A stretch of 64,000 nucleotides of DNA from SFWF01 sp045539925 (GCA_045539925.1 JAZQGH010000173.1:6802-70801); one strand, 5' to 3'; positions 49,829-59,264 are shown, numbered from the stretch's first letter. The notes: a model not told the origin generated them from the sequence alone. Numbers and translations are program-made.

Positions 49829-50050
49829 CACTATTAAAAAAACAGAAATAAACCCTCAGGATATGCTATCCATAGCCTATCCCATACTGTTTGTCTGCAA
49901 ATGAAAAGCAATACAACAAATCTGTTAATTCTTTACAGAAAACAGTATGAGCGTTTCGCCGTGTACTCTCTTTGCGTACACGGCTTTATTTCATTAATAT
50001 GGTGGTTTAAAAAAAATATTCTCTTTTTTTAAAAAAATCGCAAAAAACTA

Positions 50051-50079
50051 TTGACAATTGCCTGTTTGTGTGTTATTAT
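50051..50079 (+). promoter_or_regulatory. tRNA operon promoter
   Basis: TTGACA at 50051-50056 and TATTAT at 50074-50079 (spacer 17), overlapping a TATAAT at 50077-50082. The tRNA starts 37 bases downstream. Confidence 0.65.
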
Positions 50080-50115
50080 AATGAAGTCGTCGGGAGATGA
50101 CAGAAAATAAGATAA

Positions 50116-50191
50116 GCTGGTGTAGCTCAGTTGGTAGAGCAGCTGATTTGTAATCAGCAGGTCGGGGGTTCAAGTCCGTCCACCAGCTCCA
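50116..50191 (+). tRNA. tRNA-Thr (anticodon TGT)
   Basis: Cloverleaf: acceptor GCTGGTG with CACCAGC, D arm GCTC with GAGC, anticodon stem GCTGA with TCAGC and loop TTTGTAA (anticodon TGT), T loop TTCAAGT, CCA encoded. The T stem has one G-G mismatch in the middle, a small oddity. Confidence 0.93.
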
Positions 50192-50225
50192 CAAATAAGC
50201 CTACTTTTCGTAGGCTTTATGATTC

Positions 50226-50309
50226 GGGAGAGTTCCAGAGCGGTCAAATGGGGCAGACTGTAAATCTGTTGCTTCGGCTTCGGTGGTTCGAATCCACCCT
50301 CTCCCACCA
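50226..50309 (+). tRNA. tRNA-Tyr (anticodon GTA)
   Basis: Class II tRNA: acceptor GGGAGAG with CTCTCCC, anticodon loop CTGTAAA (anticodon GTA), long variable arm TGCTTCGGCTTC, T arm GGTGG TTCGAAT CCACC, A plus CCA encoded. Same transcript as tRNA-Thr, 34 bases apart. Confidence 0.95.
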
Positions 50310-50469
50310 GTACCCCCTCACTTATGAGGGGGTTAAATATTTAAAAAATAAAGAATAAATAATAAATTAGAAAGAGTTCGATTTGACGTTTCTTTTTTAT
50401 TTATTTTTTTATCCTATATTCTTTAAAAAACAGCTCTGTGTCAATGGGCGAGGGTAAAATTGTAAGACA

Positions 50470-50503
50470 AGCGGCAGAAAAGAATCTGTCGCTTTTTTTT
50501 ATT
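50470..50503 (+). terminator. Terminator after the tRNAs
   Basis: AGCGGCAGA pairs with TCTGTCGCT (one wobble), followed by eight T. A second hairpin nearer the tRNAs (CCCCCTCA with TGAGGGGG, about 50313-50332) lacks a T run. Confidence 0.75.
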
Positions 50504-50543
50504 TCTTTAATTATAACAAATATAATAGTTTAAAGCTCATCTC

Positions 50544-51242
50544 TTATTGCTTGGCTAAAAATTCCGCAAAACTGTAATCGTGAGGATAAGTAAGCTTTAT
50601 GTTAGTAATATCCCCATCAATCAATTTTACGTTATATCCGTTGGAACTATATAGCCTACAAACATCTGTAGCAAGTTTTTTTTCATTGGCAGATAAAGTT
50701 TCATAAACACTATTAAAGCTGCCTATACGAAGAGCCTGAGGAGTTTGTACACGAAAAACACTACTCCTGTCAGGAAAGCTTTCTGCATAGCCTCCGTCCT
50801 TAGATACTACAACCGTATCCGTTTCAGGGATAACTGCTGTACAAATATCGCAGCTGCTCATAGCTTCAATGCAGTCAGAAATAATTCTCGAGGTCACGAA
50901 CGGTCTGACGGCATCATGTGTAAGAATAACATCATTTTCTGCACAGCCAAGAACACGCTGTGCAAAACGAATTATAAGACTTACAGTTTCGTTTCGGTCC
51001 GATCCACCGTTTGTAAGAAATATATTTTTACAGCAAGGCAGGTGCTTATTTATAAGTTCACGTGCATATTCTTCCCATTCCGGATTTATACCAATAATTA
51101 CTGCATTTATACCCCCGTGGTTTAAAAACCGCTCTGCGGTATATATCAATACGGGCTTTCCGTTAAGCTCATAGAATTGTTTCGGGATATTCCCGCCCAT
51201 CCTGGTTCCTGAACCTCCTGCAACAATACCTGCAATAACCAT
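50544..51242 (-). CDS. IspD/TarI-family cytidylyltransferase, TarI-like
   Basis: 232 residues. Nucleotide-binding N-terminus (AGIVAGGSGTRMGGNIPKQF), then LTHDAVRPFVTSRII, ETDTVVVSKDGGYAE, QTPQALRIGS and NIKLTYPHDY. The THDAVRPFxTxRII form and the word order fit TarI (CDP-ribitol formation for teichoic acids) better than IspD of isoprenoid synthesis. The context, a TagGH-like exporter and glycosyltransferase in the same leftward operon, agrees, but no TarJ partner is visible, so IspD remains possible. Confidence 0.8.
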   Translation of the reverse strand: MVIAGIVAGGSGTRMGGNIPKQFYELNGKPVLIYTAERFLNHGGINAVIIGINPEWEEYARELINKHLPCCKNIFLTNGGSDRNETVSLIIRFAQRVLGCAENDVILTHDAVRPFVTSRIISDCIEAMSSCDICTAVIPETDTVVVSKDGGYAESFPDRSSVFRVQTPQALRIGSFNSVYETLSANEKKLATDVCRLYSSNGYNVKLIDGDITNIKLTYPHDYSFAEFLAKQ

Positions 51243-51253
51243 AGTACCCTCCG

Positions 51254-52525
51254 TTATTCGTCATCTGACAAAAGTCCCTCATCCTTCTCTTTTTGTCTTA
51301 AGAAGCGTTTATAGGAAATCATAAACATCATAACAATAAGAAATACAATTATCGTTTCAAGTAATATAATTATCCAGCTGAAGGTGTTACTGTTAGCCTG
51401 AGTAACTGTAACCTGACAGGACTTGGAAATTTTTCCGTCAGCAGAAGTAAATACTATTTTAGCTGTACCCTCTGATACACCTGTGATCCTTCCGTCAACG
51501 TCTACAGTTGCAACATCCGCATTGCTTGATTTTCCGCTTATAACAGGCAACGCAGCCCCTGACGGTACTACCTTGAAACTCATATCATACGCTTTTCCTA
51601 CTTCAATGCTGAGTGTTGACTTTTCAAGATTAAAGTCACGTGCCTTTTCGGTGCTTGTATTTTCATCCTGATAAAGAAGCACAAGCTCTTTATCGTTAAG
51701 TATACAGGTTACAGACATATTATAAGAGCCTACTGTAAGCTGACCTGAAGCAATAGTTTTTTTACTGTCATTGTTTGAGTATACTGAGAGCGTGTATGTA
51801 CCCTGAACAATATCATCAAAATAAAATTTACCGTTGGAATCTGTTGTAGTTTCAAGAGATTCCCTGCTGTTACTCAGCCCCACAAGCATATTGACTTTTT
51901 TCTCTCCGGCTATGGAATACAGCGTACCATTGATGTCAACACTGAAGCTGTTTCTGCCTGACTTTGATGATACCTTAACTATACATTTCCCTGAAACTGC
52001 GGCACTTGCAGACTCAGCTGTAATAACTGCAACACCAGGCTTCACTGCCTTGATATATCCGTTTTTATCAACTCTTGCAACGCTTTCATCAGAGCTTGAA
52101 TAGTATATTCTGTTGTCATATACGTTTTCAGGTATGACTGTTGCATTAAGAGTGAATGATTCTCCCTCGGTAAGTGATATACTTTGCTTATCAATCCGGA
52201 CACCTGTAGGAGATTCTCCATTTATAACATTAACGCTGCAATGAGCCTCATTTCCTTTGCCGTCTGAAGCAGTGATAACAGACGAACCAAGAGAAAGTGC
52301 GCTTATAAGACCGCCTGGATTAACAGAGACAATATTAGGGTCTGACGAGCTGTAAGTTACACCTACAGAATTATCACTAAGCTCCAGCTGATAGCTTTGT
52401 CCAATAAACAAATCAAGGCTTTCTCTTGTAAAGCTAACCTTCTCCTGTACGGCTGCAGCCCCCACTGAGAAAATACATATAAGCATTGTCACAAGTACAG
52501 CAGCACTCATCAATCTTTTCTTCAT
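51254..52525 (-). CDS. Membrane-anchored protein with bacterial Ig-like (BIG2) domains
   Basis: 423 residues: signal peptide (MKKRLMSAAVLVTMLICIFS), three BIG2-type domains (about 30-100 with YSSSDPNIVSVNPGGLISAL; 105-185 with YYSSSDESVARVDKNGYIKA; 300-372 with NADVATVDVDGRITGVSEGT), a carboxypeptidase-regulatory-like insert (about 195-280), and a C-terminal membrane helix (WIIILLETIIVFLIVMMFMI) with a charged tail. Probably an outward-facing scaffold or polymer-binding protein of the cell wall. Its start overlaps the glycosyltransferase stop (ATGA). Confidence 0.82.
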   Translation of the reverse strand: MKKRLMSAAVLVTMLICIFSVGAAAVQEKVSFTRESLDLFIGQSYQLELSDNSVGVTYSSSDPNIVSVNPGGLISALSLGSSVITASDGKGNEAHCSVNVINGESPTGVRIDKQSISLTEGESFTLNATVIPENVYDNRIYYSSSDESVARVDKNGYIKAVKPGVAVITAESASAAVSGKCIVKVSSKSGRNSFSVDINGTLYSIAGEKKVNMLVGLSNSRESLETTTDSNGKFYFDDIVQGTYTLSVYSNNDSKKTIASGQLTVGSYNMSVTCILNDKELVLLYQDENTSTEKARDFNLEKSTLSIEVGKAYDMSFKVVPSGAALPVISGKSSNADVATVDVDGRITGVSEGTAKIVFTSADGKISKSCQVTVTQANSNTFSWIIILLETIIVFLIVMMFMISYKRFLRQKEKDEGLLSDDE

Positions 52526-53664
52526 TTAATTGCTCCTTCCTCAGCTTCAACATTTGCAGATGGCATATAATCCTTATCAAGAATGCCGAGCAATGCAGGC
52601 TCAGTGTTTTCTATAAAATACCTCTCATCAAGAAAGGCGGTATTTTTCATTTTATTATAAAGCTTCTCATCTGACAATACTCTGCTTATACACTCGCAAA
52701 CAGAGCTTATATCATTCTTAAAAAGAACTGAAAAACTTTTATTTTTCAACAAGTCACGGTGTCCTTTAATATCAGATGCTGCAACGGGCACCCCACAATA
52801 AAGTGCCTCCATTACATTGAAAGGCAGTCCCTCCATTTTTGAACACGCTACAAGCAGATCACTGCTTCTGTATAGCTCGTTTATATTTTCAGTCTGCCCA
52901 AGAAATTTTACACATTTCTCAAGCTCCAGCTGCTCAACAATAAGTCTGCATTTATTTTCGGTTTTTCCGCTTCCTGCAAATGCAAGTACAGTATTTTTAT
53001 GCTGCTTATGAATTTTTTCAAATGCTCTTATAAGCAACTCCTGATTTTTTCTTTCAGAGAATTCTCCTACACACAAAAGCAGCTTTATACTTTCGTCTGC
53101 TCCTGCTCTTTCCCTTACCTCAGCCCTTAGTTCATCAGATATTTGTGGAAATTTTTCTGTACACAAACCCATCCCGTATATATAATGAAGGTTTTTCCCA
53201 AGTTTATATTTTTTTGCCAGGTAATAATCCTCCTGATTCATCACAACAAGTGCGTCAGAAGCAGATGAAGTCATTTTTTCAACTGTCCTGTATATTGCCG
53301 ACTTTGCTCCGTTTACTCCAAACATATAGCCATGTGATATATGTACAAAATACGGTCTTCCTTTTCCCAGCTGCATAACCGCCATTTTAGCAGCAGCACC
53401 TGCCAATGTGGAATTTGAATAAACAACCGTATATTCATTTTCTTTCATAAGCTTTTTAAGCCTTGAAACTGTTCTGAGGTTTTCTGCCGAAAGCGGATTC
53501 TTAACAAATCTCATATCATAACAATTATCTATCAGATCATCATTCGTCACGCCCTCTGAGGCAACATCAACGATATAACCCTGTTCCTTAAAATATTTGA
53601 GGTAAGGTAAATGGAAATTGATCACGTGTGATATACGTGAGGCACATACAAGTATTCTTTTCAT
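52522..53664 (-). CDS. Glycosyltransferase family 4
   Basis: 380 residues, GT-B fold: opening RILVCASRISHVINFHLPYL, HISHGYMFGVNGAKSAIYRT, a donor-site region LLCVGEFSERKNQELLIRAF, and EGLPFNVMEALYCGVPVAAS. Similar to capsule and polysaccharide glycosyltransferases. Third gene of the leftward surface-polymer operon. Confidence 0.85.
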   Translation of the reverse strand: MKRILVCASRISHVINFHLPYLKYFKEQGYIVDVASEGVTNDDLIDNCYDMRFVKNPLSAENLRTVSRLKKLMKENEYTVVYSNSTLAGAAAKMAVMQLGKGRPYFVHISHGYMFGVNGAKSAIYRTVEKMTSSASDALVVMNQEDYYLAKKYKLGKNLHYIYGMGLCTEKFPQISDELRAEVRERAGADESIKLLLCVGEFSERKNQELLIRAFEKIHKQHKNTVLAFAGSGKTENKCRLIVEQLELEKCVKFLGQTENINELYRSSDLLVACSKMEGLPFNVMEALYCGVPVAASDIKGHRDLLKNKSFSVLFKNDISSVCECISRVLSDEKLYNKMKNTAFLDERYFIENTEPALLGILDKDYMPSANVEAEEGAIK

Positions 53665-53745
53665 AACAGCTCACCTGTATTCTCCGGTTAAGCTTACACC
53701 ATATACGTCTATACTCAAAAGCAGAACCGGGCTGACAACACTATA

Positions 53746-54591
53746 CTATCGTTCTATTTTTGAACGGCCTAAACGGGATTCGGAACCTGACTCAACAGCA
53801 AGCTTACGAGGTTTGGATGGAGTTGATTTTATATATTGATTATAGTGATCACATATTTCCTCTGCCGTTCCTGTTTCCAGAACCTTACCTTTTTCAAGCC
53901 ATATTGCTTTTTTGCATATTTTTTTAACTTGAGCTGTGCTGTGTGACACAAAAAGTATTGTCGTACCTCCGCTGAGCATTTCAGAAATCCTTTTTTCACA
54001 CTTCATACGGAATTTTGCATCACCAACCGACAAAACCTCATCGGCAATTATAATATCTGCATTTACACAGGTTGCAACTGCAAAGCCAAGTCTTGATACC
54101 ATTCCAGAGGAATAATTCTTTAGAGGAACATCAATAAATTTTTCTATCTCGGCAAAGTCTACAATTTCGTCAAAACGTTTTTTCATATACTTTTTAGTGT
54201 GACCATGCATTGCACCCGAAAGATAGATGTTTTCGCGTGCGGAAAGAGAGCGGTCGAATCCACCGCTTATCTCAATAAGCGGTGCAATAGTTCCATTCAC
54301 CTTAATAGTTCCTCTGGTAGGATTTATGATCCCTGCAATGGTCTTAAGCAAAGTGGATTTTCCTGAACCGTTTCTTCCGATAAGGGCAAGCGAATCTCCC
54401 TTTTTCACCTGCAGGCTTATGTTTCTCAGTGCCCAGAATTCCTTATACCCCACCTTGCCCTTGAGCATATTGATAATATATTCCTTGACTCCCTCTTCAC
54501 GGTTTTTACTGAGGTTAAACATTACCGAAATGTCGTTAACGTCAATACAGATGTCACTGTTTGCAAATCTGTTATTATTTTTTTCAAGCAT
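53746..54591 (-). CDS. Polysaccharide/teichoic acid ABC exporter, ATP-binding subunit (TagH/Wzt-like)
   Basis: 281 residues: Walker A in LIGRNGSGKSTLLKTIAG, signature YSSGMVSRLGFAVA, Walker B IIIADEVLSVGD, and the N-terminal VMFNLSKNREEGVKEYIINM typical of polymer exporters. It pairs with the permease gene just upstream to move lipid-linked polymer across the membrane. It ends shortly after the NBD, without the C-terminal carbohydrate-binding part of long Wzt proteins. Confidence 0.9.
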   Translation of the reverse strand: MLEKNNNRFANSDICIDVNDISVMFNLSKNREEGVKEYIINMLKGKVGYKEFWALRNISLQVKKGDSLALIGRNGSGKSTLLKTIAGIINPTRGTIKVNGTIAPLIEISGGFDRSLSARENIYLSGAMHGHTKKYMKKRFDEIVDFAEIEKFIDVPLKNYSSGMVSRLGFAVATCVNADIIIADEVLSVGDAKFRMKCEKRISEMLSGGTTILFVSHSTAQVKKICKKAIWLEKGKVLETGTAEEICDHYNQYIKSTPSKPRKLAVESGSESRLGRSKIER

Positions 54592-54603
54592 ATTGGCACC
54601 TCA

Positions 54604-55380
54604 TTATATATATAGGAAAAAGCGTTCTTCTTTTTCCTTAAAGGTTACTGCACCCAATCCAAGCATAAGCAATGAATAGCAGGTACCGACTATAAGCATT
54701 TTTTCAGAAGGCATAGTACCCTTTATTGCCAAGTCACGAAAAATGTTTATATATACATATACAGGATTTAGATCCCACAGAAATCTGAACTCTGACGGAA
54801 TTATATCGATCGGATAAAAAATAGGAGTTATATAGATCCAGACTCTTCTGACAACGTGATAGAGATAGTTAAGATCCCTGAGAAATGTGCCATATGCACA
54901 AAGAAACATGCCAAGACCAAGCGTAAATATGTATGACATAAATATCGGTACAGGAAGCAGCAGCATATGCATATTCATAGGAACTCCTATCACAAACGAT
55001 ACTGCAACATAAGGTATCAGTGAAAACATCATAGTGATAAAATGCTGAGTCACAGCTGATATACAAAAGAAATAATTAGGAATCTTCATTTTCTTGATAA
55101 GTGAAGCATTGTGTATCATACTGTTCATAGCTGCGGCAGAGCCGTCAAAAACAAAACAGAATATAAGGTTGCCGCTGAACCAATATGCAGGATAATGAGG
55201 AATAGTTCTTCTGAACAGGGTTGAGAAGACTATTGTAATAACTATCATCATCAGCAGCGGGCTGAGCATTGACCACGCAACACCAAGTACTGATTTATAA
55301 TATTTCTTCTTAAAGTCACGTTTTATAATTTCCTTCAAAAAAGGAAAATAATTCATAAATTCATAAATTCCCTTTTTCAT
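54604..55380 (-). CDS. Polysaccharide/teichoic acid ABC exporter, permease (TagG/Wzm-like)
   Basis: 258 residues with about six membrane helices and the ABC-2 signature start (FLKEIIKRDFKKKYYKSVLG, then WSMLSPLLMMIVITIVFSTL). C-terminal words PIFYPIDIIPSEFRFLWDLN and NPVYVYINIFRDL are typical of TagG/Wzm permeases. First gene of the leftward operon; minus-strand promoter at 55447-55475. Confidence 0.9.
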   Translation of the reverse strand: MKKGIYEFMNYFPFLKEIIKRDFKKKYYKSVLGVAWSMLSPLLMMIVITIVFSTLFRRTIPHYPAYWFSGNLIFCFVFDGSAAAMNSMIHNASLIKKMKIPNYFFCISAVTQHFITMMFSLIPYVAVSFVIGVPMNMHMLLLPVPIFMSYIFTLGLGMFLCAYGTFLRDLNYLYHVVRRVWIYITPIFYPIDIIPSEFRFLWDLNPVYVYINIFRDLAIKGTMPSEKMLIVGTCYSLLMLGLGAVTFKEKEERFFLYI

Positions 55381-55446
55381 AAGATCGTCCTTTCCGAAAA
55401 AGTCAAAGCCGGAAAGCAGGTTCTGAATAAACTTCCGACACAGATA

Positions 55447-55475
55447 TATATAACATATAATGTAAGGTTTTGCAA
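55447..55475 (-). promoter_or_regulatory. Promoter of the exporter operon
   Basis: On the minus strand TTGCAA (55475-55470), a 17-bp spacer and TATATA (55452-55447), 67 bases before the permease start. Confidence 0.5.
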
Positions 55476-55522
55476 ATCAAGAAAAAGTACGCAGACCGCG
55501 TGATCGTAGCAGAGCGTGTTTG

Positions 55523-55636
55523 CTACGGCAAGTTGCCGCACCCATGTTCGCGATTGCGTTCGGCGGCAAGCTGCCGCACCCATGTTCGCGATTGCGTTCG
55601 GCGGCAAGCTGCCGCACCCGTGTTCGCGATTGCGTT
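55523..55636 (+). repeat. Tandem 38-bp repeat, three copies
   Basis: Units 55523-55560, 55561-55598 and 55599-55636, each ending CATGTTCGCGATTGCGTT (CGTG in the third). Copies 2 and 3 differ at one base; copy 1 has three changes at its start. Within each unit CGGCAAGCTGCCG is self-complementary, so each could form a hairpin. Confidence 0.85.
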
Positions 55637-55755
55637 CGCTTACGCTCACTCTGACTATTCAAACAAAACATACGCTGATCGCGGTTTTCCCTTCCACACA
55701 CTCCTTACGTCGTGCTTATGGGAAGGGTTCTATAAAAACAGGCAGTTAATTTTAA
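55637..55755 (+). repeat. Left arm of a long imperfect inverted repeat
   Basis: Pairs with 56318-56437 on the opposite strand at roughly 75 percent identity by eye. Shared words include TGATCG, CTTACG and TGGGAAGGGTTCT. It directly follows the 38-bp tandem array. Confidence 0.7.
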
Positions 55756-56070
55756 TAGTCTCCCATAATTATTTTACTAACAATCAATACGCAAGGCAAA
55801 GCTATCACTAGAAGTGCTGGTGATCAAATATAATCAGCACAAGCTCAGGATAAGCAAGCTGCACACAGCCATACGTATTTATTATAACACTGCAATCGAA
55901 TCTTGTCTATCATATTTTTTCATATATGTACTGTGAAATTATTACATAAATATATAAATTTTGCAGATTTTATACACAGCAGAACATTTTACACATTAAA
56001 AAAGCATTGACTAAGTTCATTCAATATATTACAATAAAACAATATAAGGACAAAAATCTTGGTATATATG

Positions 56071-56130
56071 GTTTTCGCACTCTGCGAAGTGACGCCAAAG
56101 ACTATGCCTTTGTAAAGGTGTGTGCGAAAA
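56071..56130. other. Nested hairpin in the gene-free block
   Basis: TTTTCGCAC (56072-56080) pairs with GTGCGAAAA (56122-56130); inside, CAAAG pairs with CTTTG around ACTATGC. It lies in the middle of the block between the two inverted arms. No T run follows, so not a plain terminator; a small RNA or cruciform is conceivable. The rest of 55,756-56,317 is AT-rich with no gene seen. Confidence 0.4.
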
Positions 56131-56317
56131 TTTATTCATTATGAAATTTGTAAGTAAAGCTGAATACCGCTATAGACTTAGCGCTTAGCAGAAATTGGAA
56201 TCAGCTCAAAACTCAAAGTTATATGCAATACATAATTTACAGCACTGAACGAAATATAGAAAGTAAATTTACAAAGTAATGCTGAATTCCACAAAAAGTG
56301 TAAGCAATCATTAATTA

Positions 56318-56437
56318 TTAATTTAATCTGCTGACTGTTTGAACAGAACCCTTCCCACAAGCACAACGTAAGAAGTTCAAAGAAGGAATAACCACGATCA
56401 ACGTATTTTCGGTTTGGATAAACAGCAGCAAACGCAA
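56318..56437 (-). repeat. Right arm of the long imperfect inverted repeat
   Basis: Reverse complement of 55637-55755 with substitutions and small gaps; AGAACCCTTCCCA and CGTAAG are intact. It is followed at once by the 27-bp tandem array, mirroring the left side. Confidence 0.7.
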
Positions 56438-56439
56438 AC

Positions 56440-56528
56440 GCGTGTTGTCCAATGAGGCCTCGCACCGAGAATTGTCCCGTGCGGTCACGCACCGCGAGTT
56501 GTCCCGTGCGGCCTCGCACCGCGAATTG
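56440..56528 (+). repeat. Tandem 27-bp repeat, three copies plus a part
   Basis: Units 56440-56466, 56467-56493 and 56494-56520, each containing TTGTCC and ending in (C/A)CGCACC-type words (GGCCTCGCACC, GGTCACGCACC, GGCCTCGCACC). A partial fourth unit follows. It ends just upstream of the phosphotransferase RBS. A single related copy is at 4435-4460. Confidence 0.85.
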
Positions 56529-56557
56529 AATCCGACAGATTGCCGGGAGGTGATGGA

Positions 56558-57952
56558 GTGATAAGACAAAATCAGAATAAGTTGAATGCGGTGCATATTA
56601 TAATGGATGTGCTGATAAGCTGTATAGGATGTATTATCTCGTATTTTATGATGATTTGGATGTTTGAGGTCGATCTGCTGACAGAGTTTGACTATAGCCT
56701 GAGAGTTATACTGACAGTGCCTCTGGGAATTGCGTTTTTACAAGTGATATGTAACAGGGCTTGCGATCTTTATAGGTCTTACCGCTCAACAGCTTTTATG
56801 TTTGAGGTCACAAATATACTGAAATCCGGTTTAGCGGTGTTTGCTGTTCTTATTCTTCTCGTTATAGCATTGTCAAGGCTGTATCAGTACCAGATAGCAA
56901 TTATGTTTTACTTCTTCGCAAGCTCTATAGCATCTATGCTATATAGATTCCTGCTGAGAAGATTTCTAAGATACGTGAGAAGAAAGGGCTATAATAAAAA
57001 GTATATAGTCCTGCTGGGTGTCAATAACTGTACGGAACGGTTTATCAGAAAAATAAAATCATCACCGACCCTTGGATATGAGATCACCGGATATTTCGAT
57101 ACAGCTCCTCATTCTAAGCTCGGTCTTCCCTACCTTGGCAGCTTTAAAAAAGTATCTGATTTTTTAGGAAAAGTTCATCCCGATGAAGCATTGATAATGC
57201 TGTCGGACAAGTCACAGCCATATATGGAACACCTTATTGCAATATGCGATAACAGAGGTATTAAATTCTCAATCATACCAAATATGTTTTCAAGCTTCTC
57301 TTCACGTATATATATTTCAAGCTTTGACGGTATTCCCGTTATGAGTATGAGAAAGGTACCTCTTGACAGAACTCATAATAAACTCCTGAAAAGAATTCTG
57401 GATATTGTGGTTTCACTCATAATGCTTATTGTTCTTTCACCGATTATGCTCGTTACAGCGGTGATAATCAAGCTGACTTCACCGGGCAAAATCATTTTCC
57501 GTCAGCAAAGAGTGGGTATGAATCAGAAGCCATTTACTATGTATAAGTTCCGGTCAATGAGAGAAGAAACCGAAAATGATATTTCCGGAACAGAAAAAAA
57601 TGACTCAAGATGTACAAAATTCGGTTTGTTCATACGTAAATTCAGTATTGATGAGTTGCCTCAGCTTTTTAATGTGTTAAAAGGAAATATGAGCCTTGTA
57701 GGGCCTCGGCCCGAAATACCATATTATGTTAAGGAATACAGAAAATCTGTACCTCTATATATGGTAAAGCATTATGTAAAGCCCGGTATAACCGGGTGGG
57801 CACAAGTCAACGACCTTAGAGGAAATGATACATCTATTGAAGAAAGAATAAAGCTTGATATATATTATATTGAGCATTGGTCTGTGGCATTTGATATAAA
57901 AATATTATTCAAAACAGTCACTAAGGTTTTTTTCTCAAAAAATGCACGCTGA
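56558..57952 (+). CDS. Polyprenyl glycosylphosphotransferase (exopolysaccharide initiation)
   Basis: 464 residues from GTG 56558 (GGGAGGTG upstream; an in-frame ATG at 56540 precedes that RBS). Four N-terminal membrane helices (IIMDVLISCIGCIISYFMMI and others), a CoA-binding-like middle domain (KKYIVLLGVNNCTERFIRKI), a fifth helix (ILDIVVSLIMLIVLSPIMLV), and the catalytic cytosolic domain with YKFRSMREE, FSIDELPQLFNVLKGNMSLV, GPRPEIPYYV and ITGWAQVNDLRG. It transfers a sugar phosphate to undecaprenyl phosphate. Followed after 34 bases by an EpsG-like polymerase. Confidence 0.93.
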   Translation: MIRQNQNKLNAVHIIMDVLISCIGCIISYFMMIWMFEVDLLTEFDYSLRVILTVPLGIAFLQVICNRACDLYRSYRSTAFMFEVTNILKSGLAVFAVLILLVIALSRLYQYQIAIMFYFFASSIASMLYRFLLRRFLRYVRRKGYNKKYIVLLGVNNCTERFIRKIKSSPTLGYEITGYFDTAPHSKLGLPYLGSFKKVSDFLGKVHPDEALIMLSDKSQPYMEHLIAICDNRGIKFSIIPNMFSSFSSRIYISSFDGIPVMSMRKVPLDRTHNKLLKRILDIVVSLIMLIVLSPIMLVTAVIIKLTSPGKIIFRQQRVGMNQKPFTMYKFRSMREETENDISGTEKNDSRCTKFGLFIRKFSIDELPQLFNVLKGNMSLVGPRPEIPYYVKEYRKSVPLYMVKHYVKPGITGWAQVNDLRGNDTSIEERIKLDIYYIEHWSVAFDIKILFKTVTKVFFSKNAR

Positions 57953-57986
57953 ACTTGCATAAAAAATTGACAGGAGATGTTAAGCT

Positions 57987-59123
57987 TTGTTATTCTATAC
58001 CATAAACAACCTTGTGCTGCTTGTGTGGGCAGCATTGTTCTGTTTCCGAAAGCCGTCAAAGATTAAAAACCTGGTATTCGTAATGATTGCGTTTACACAG
58101 CTGTTCATAATAATGGCATTCAGAAAACAGATAGGCTATGATTATAATATGTATGCAATGGGCTTCAGAAATATGGCACGTGACGGATTTGAGGTTCTGA
58201 GCTATAAAGACTGGGAATCAGGCTTTGTTGTATTTACAAAGCTTCTGGGTATGATAAACATAATGGATTACCAATGGTATATGGTTATATTATCTATCAT
58301 AGCTATAGTTCCGGCGGCCTTGTTTATTTACAAAAATTCCGAAGCACCATGGATCTCAACAATATTATATGTGAATATGTTCCTGTTCTTTATGTCAATG
58401 AACTTCCTGCGTCAGATGATAGCATTGTCACTGCTTATGCTTGCGTGGCATTTTATGAAAAGGAATAAGTTTATATTGTATGCGGTGATAATAATAATAG
58501 CGTCATTCTTCCACCAGACCGTTCTTATTATGCTACCAGTCTATTTTCTCGTTAAAATGAAGCCGGGATTAAAGGAACTGCTTGTATATGGATTCATACT
58601 GCTGTGGTTCTATACGGCTTCAACAAACCTCATAGATCTTATAACAAGTTTCTATCACGAGGAATACAGCAATTCAATATTCGTTCGTCAGGGTGTTGCT
58701 GTTGCATATTCAATATTACCTGTATTTATAACCGCAGTGGCCTTTATTCTTGTGAAAACAGGAACAATAAATATTACAAACGAAAATAAATATCTGATAA
58801 ACCTTGCGTTTATCGGAACAATAATGATGATCACAATGTCCAAACACAGTATTATTGAGAGACTTTCATATTATTTCATACCTGCAATGATACTGGTTGC
58901 TCCTATGATATTCAAGTCACTGCAGGCAAAAGGACTGAAATATACCTTTGCAAGCGAAAGAACGGTAGATCTGACTTCAAAGAAAAGCAGAATAATTTTA
59001 TCTACGGTTTTTGTTATAGTTCTGCTCGGACTTTCATATTTCCACTTCTATTACGGACTTAATGAAAATGCCCACGGTGCAAAAGAATACATTAGCTGGG
59101 TAAGTTTTCTGACATTCCGGTAA
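57987..59123 (+). CDS. EpsG-family polysaccharide polymerase
   Basis: 378 residues with ten or more membrane helices. Start TTG 57987, nine bases after AGGAGAT. Typical words are MAFRKQIGYDYNMYAMGFRN, KDWESGFVVFTKLLGMI, NFLRQMIALSLLMLAWHFMK and ASFFHQTVLIMLPVYFLV, as in EpsG proteins that polymerise repeating units. With the phosphotransferase before it, this is a short exopolysaccharide unit facing the export operon on the other strand. Confidence 0.87.
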   Translation: MLFYTINNLVLLVWAALFCFRKPSKIKNLVFVMIAFTQLFIIMAFRKQIGYDYNMYAMGFRNMARDGFEVLSYKDWESGFVVFTKLLGMINIMDYQWYMVILSIIAIVPAALFIYKNSEAPWISTILYVNMFLFFMSMNFLRQMIALSLLMLAWHFMKRNKFILYAVIIIIASFFHQTVLIMLPVYFLVKMKPGLKELLVYGFILLWFYTASTNLIDLITSFYHEEYSNSIFVRQGVAVAYSILPVFITAVAFILVKTGTINITNENKYLINLAFIGTIMMITMSKHSIIERLSYYFIPAMILVAPMIFKSLQAKGLKYTFASERTVDLTSKKSRIILSTVFVIVLLGLSYFHFYYGLNENAHGAKEYISWVSFLTFR

Positions 59124-59234
59124 GAATTTCACACTTTTATTATTTTGTCAAGATAAAAATTGACGGAAAAAAAGATAAAATGCACTGCAAATTTATGTTT
59201 AATTTGTAATTTTTTTAAAAATGCCATTTTACTA

Positions 59235-59264
59235 TTGACACAGAGGTAACAAGTATGTTATTAT
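59235..59264 (+). promoter_or_regulatory. Promoter of the surface-protein gene
   Basis: TTGACA at 59235-59240 and TATTAT at 59259-59264, spacer 18, 50 bases before the ATG. Confidence 0.65.

Noticed and set aside
50085..50100. CGTCGGGAGATGAC before tRNA-Thr, resembling the pseudoknot core
   Set aside because: Only a short word matches; S1 and S2 partner strands are absent.
55523..55636. CRISPR array
   Set aside because: The units are directly adjacent with no variable spacers and no cas genes are present.
55477..55811. Open frames across the 38-bp repeats
   Set aside because: They arise from the tandem repeat itself, have no RBS, and appear on both strands.
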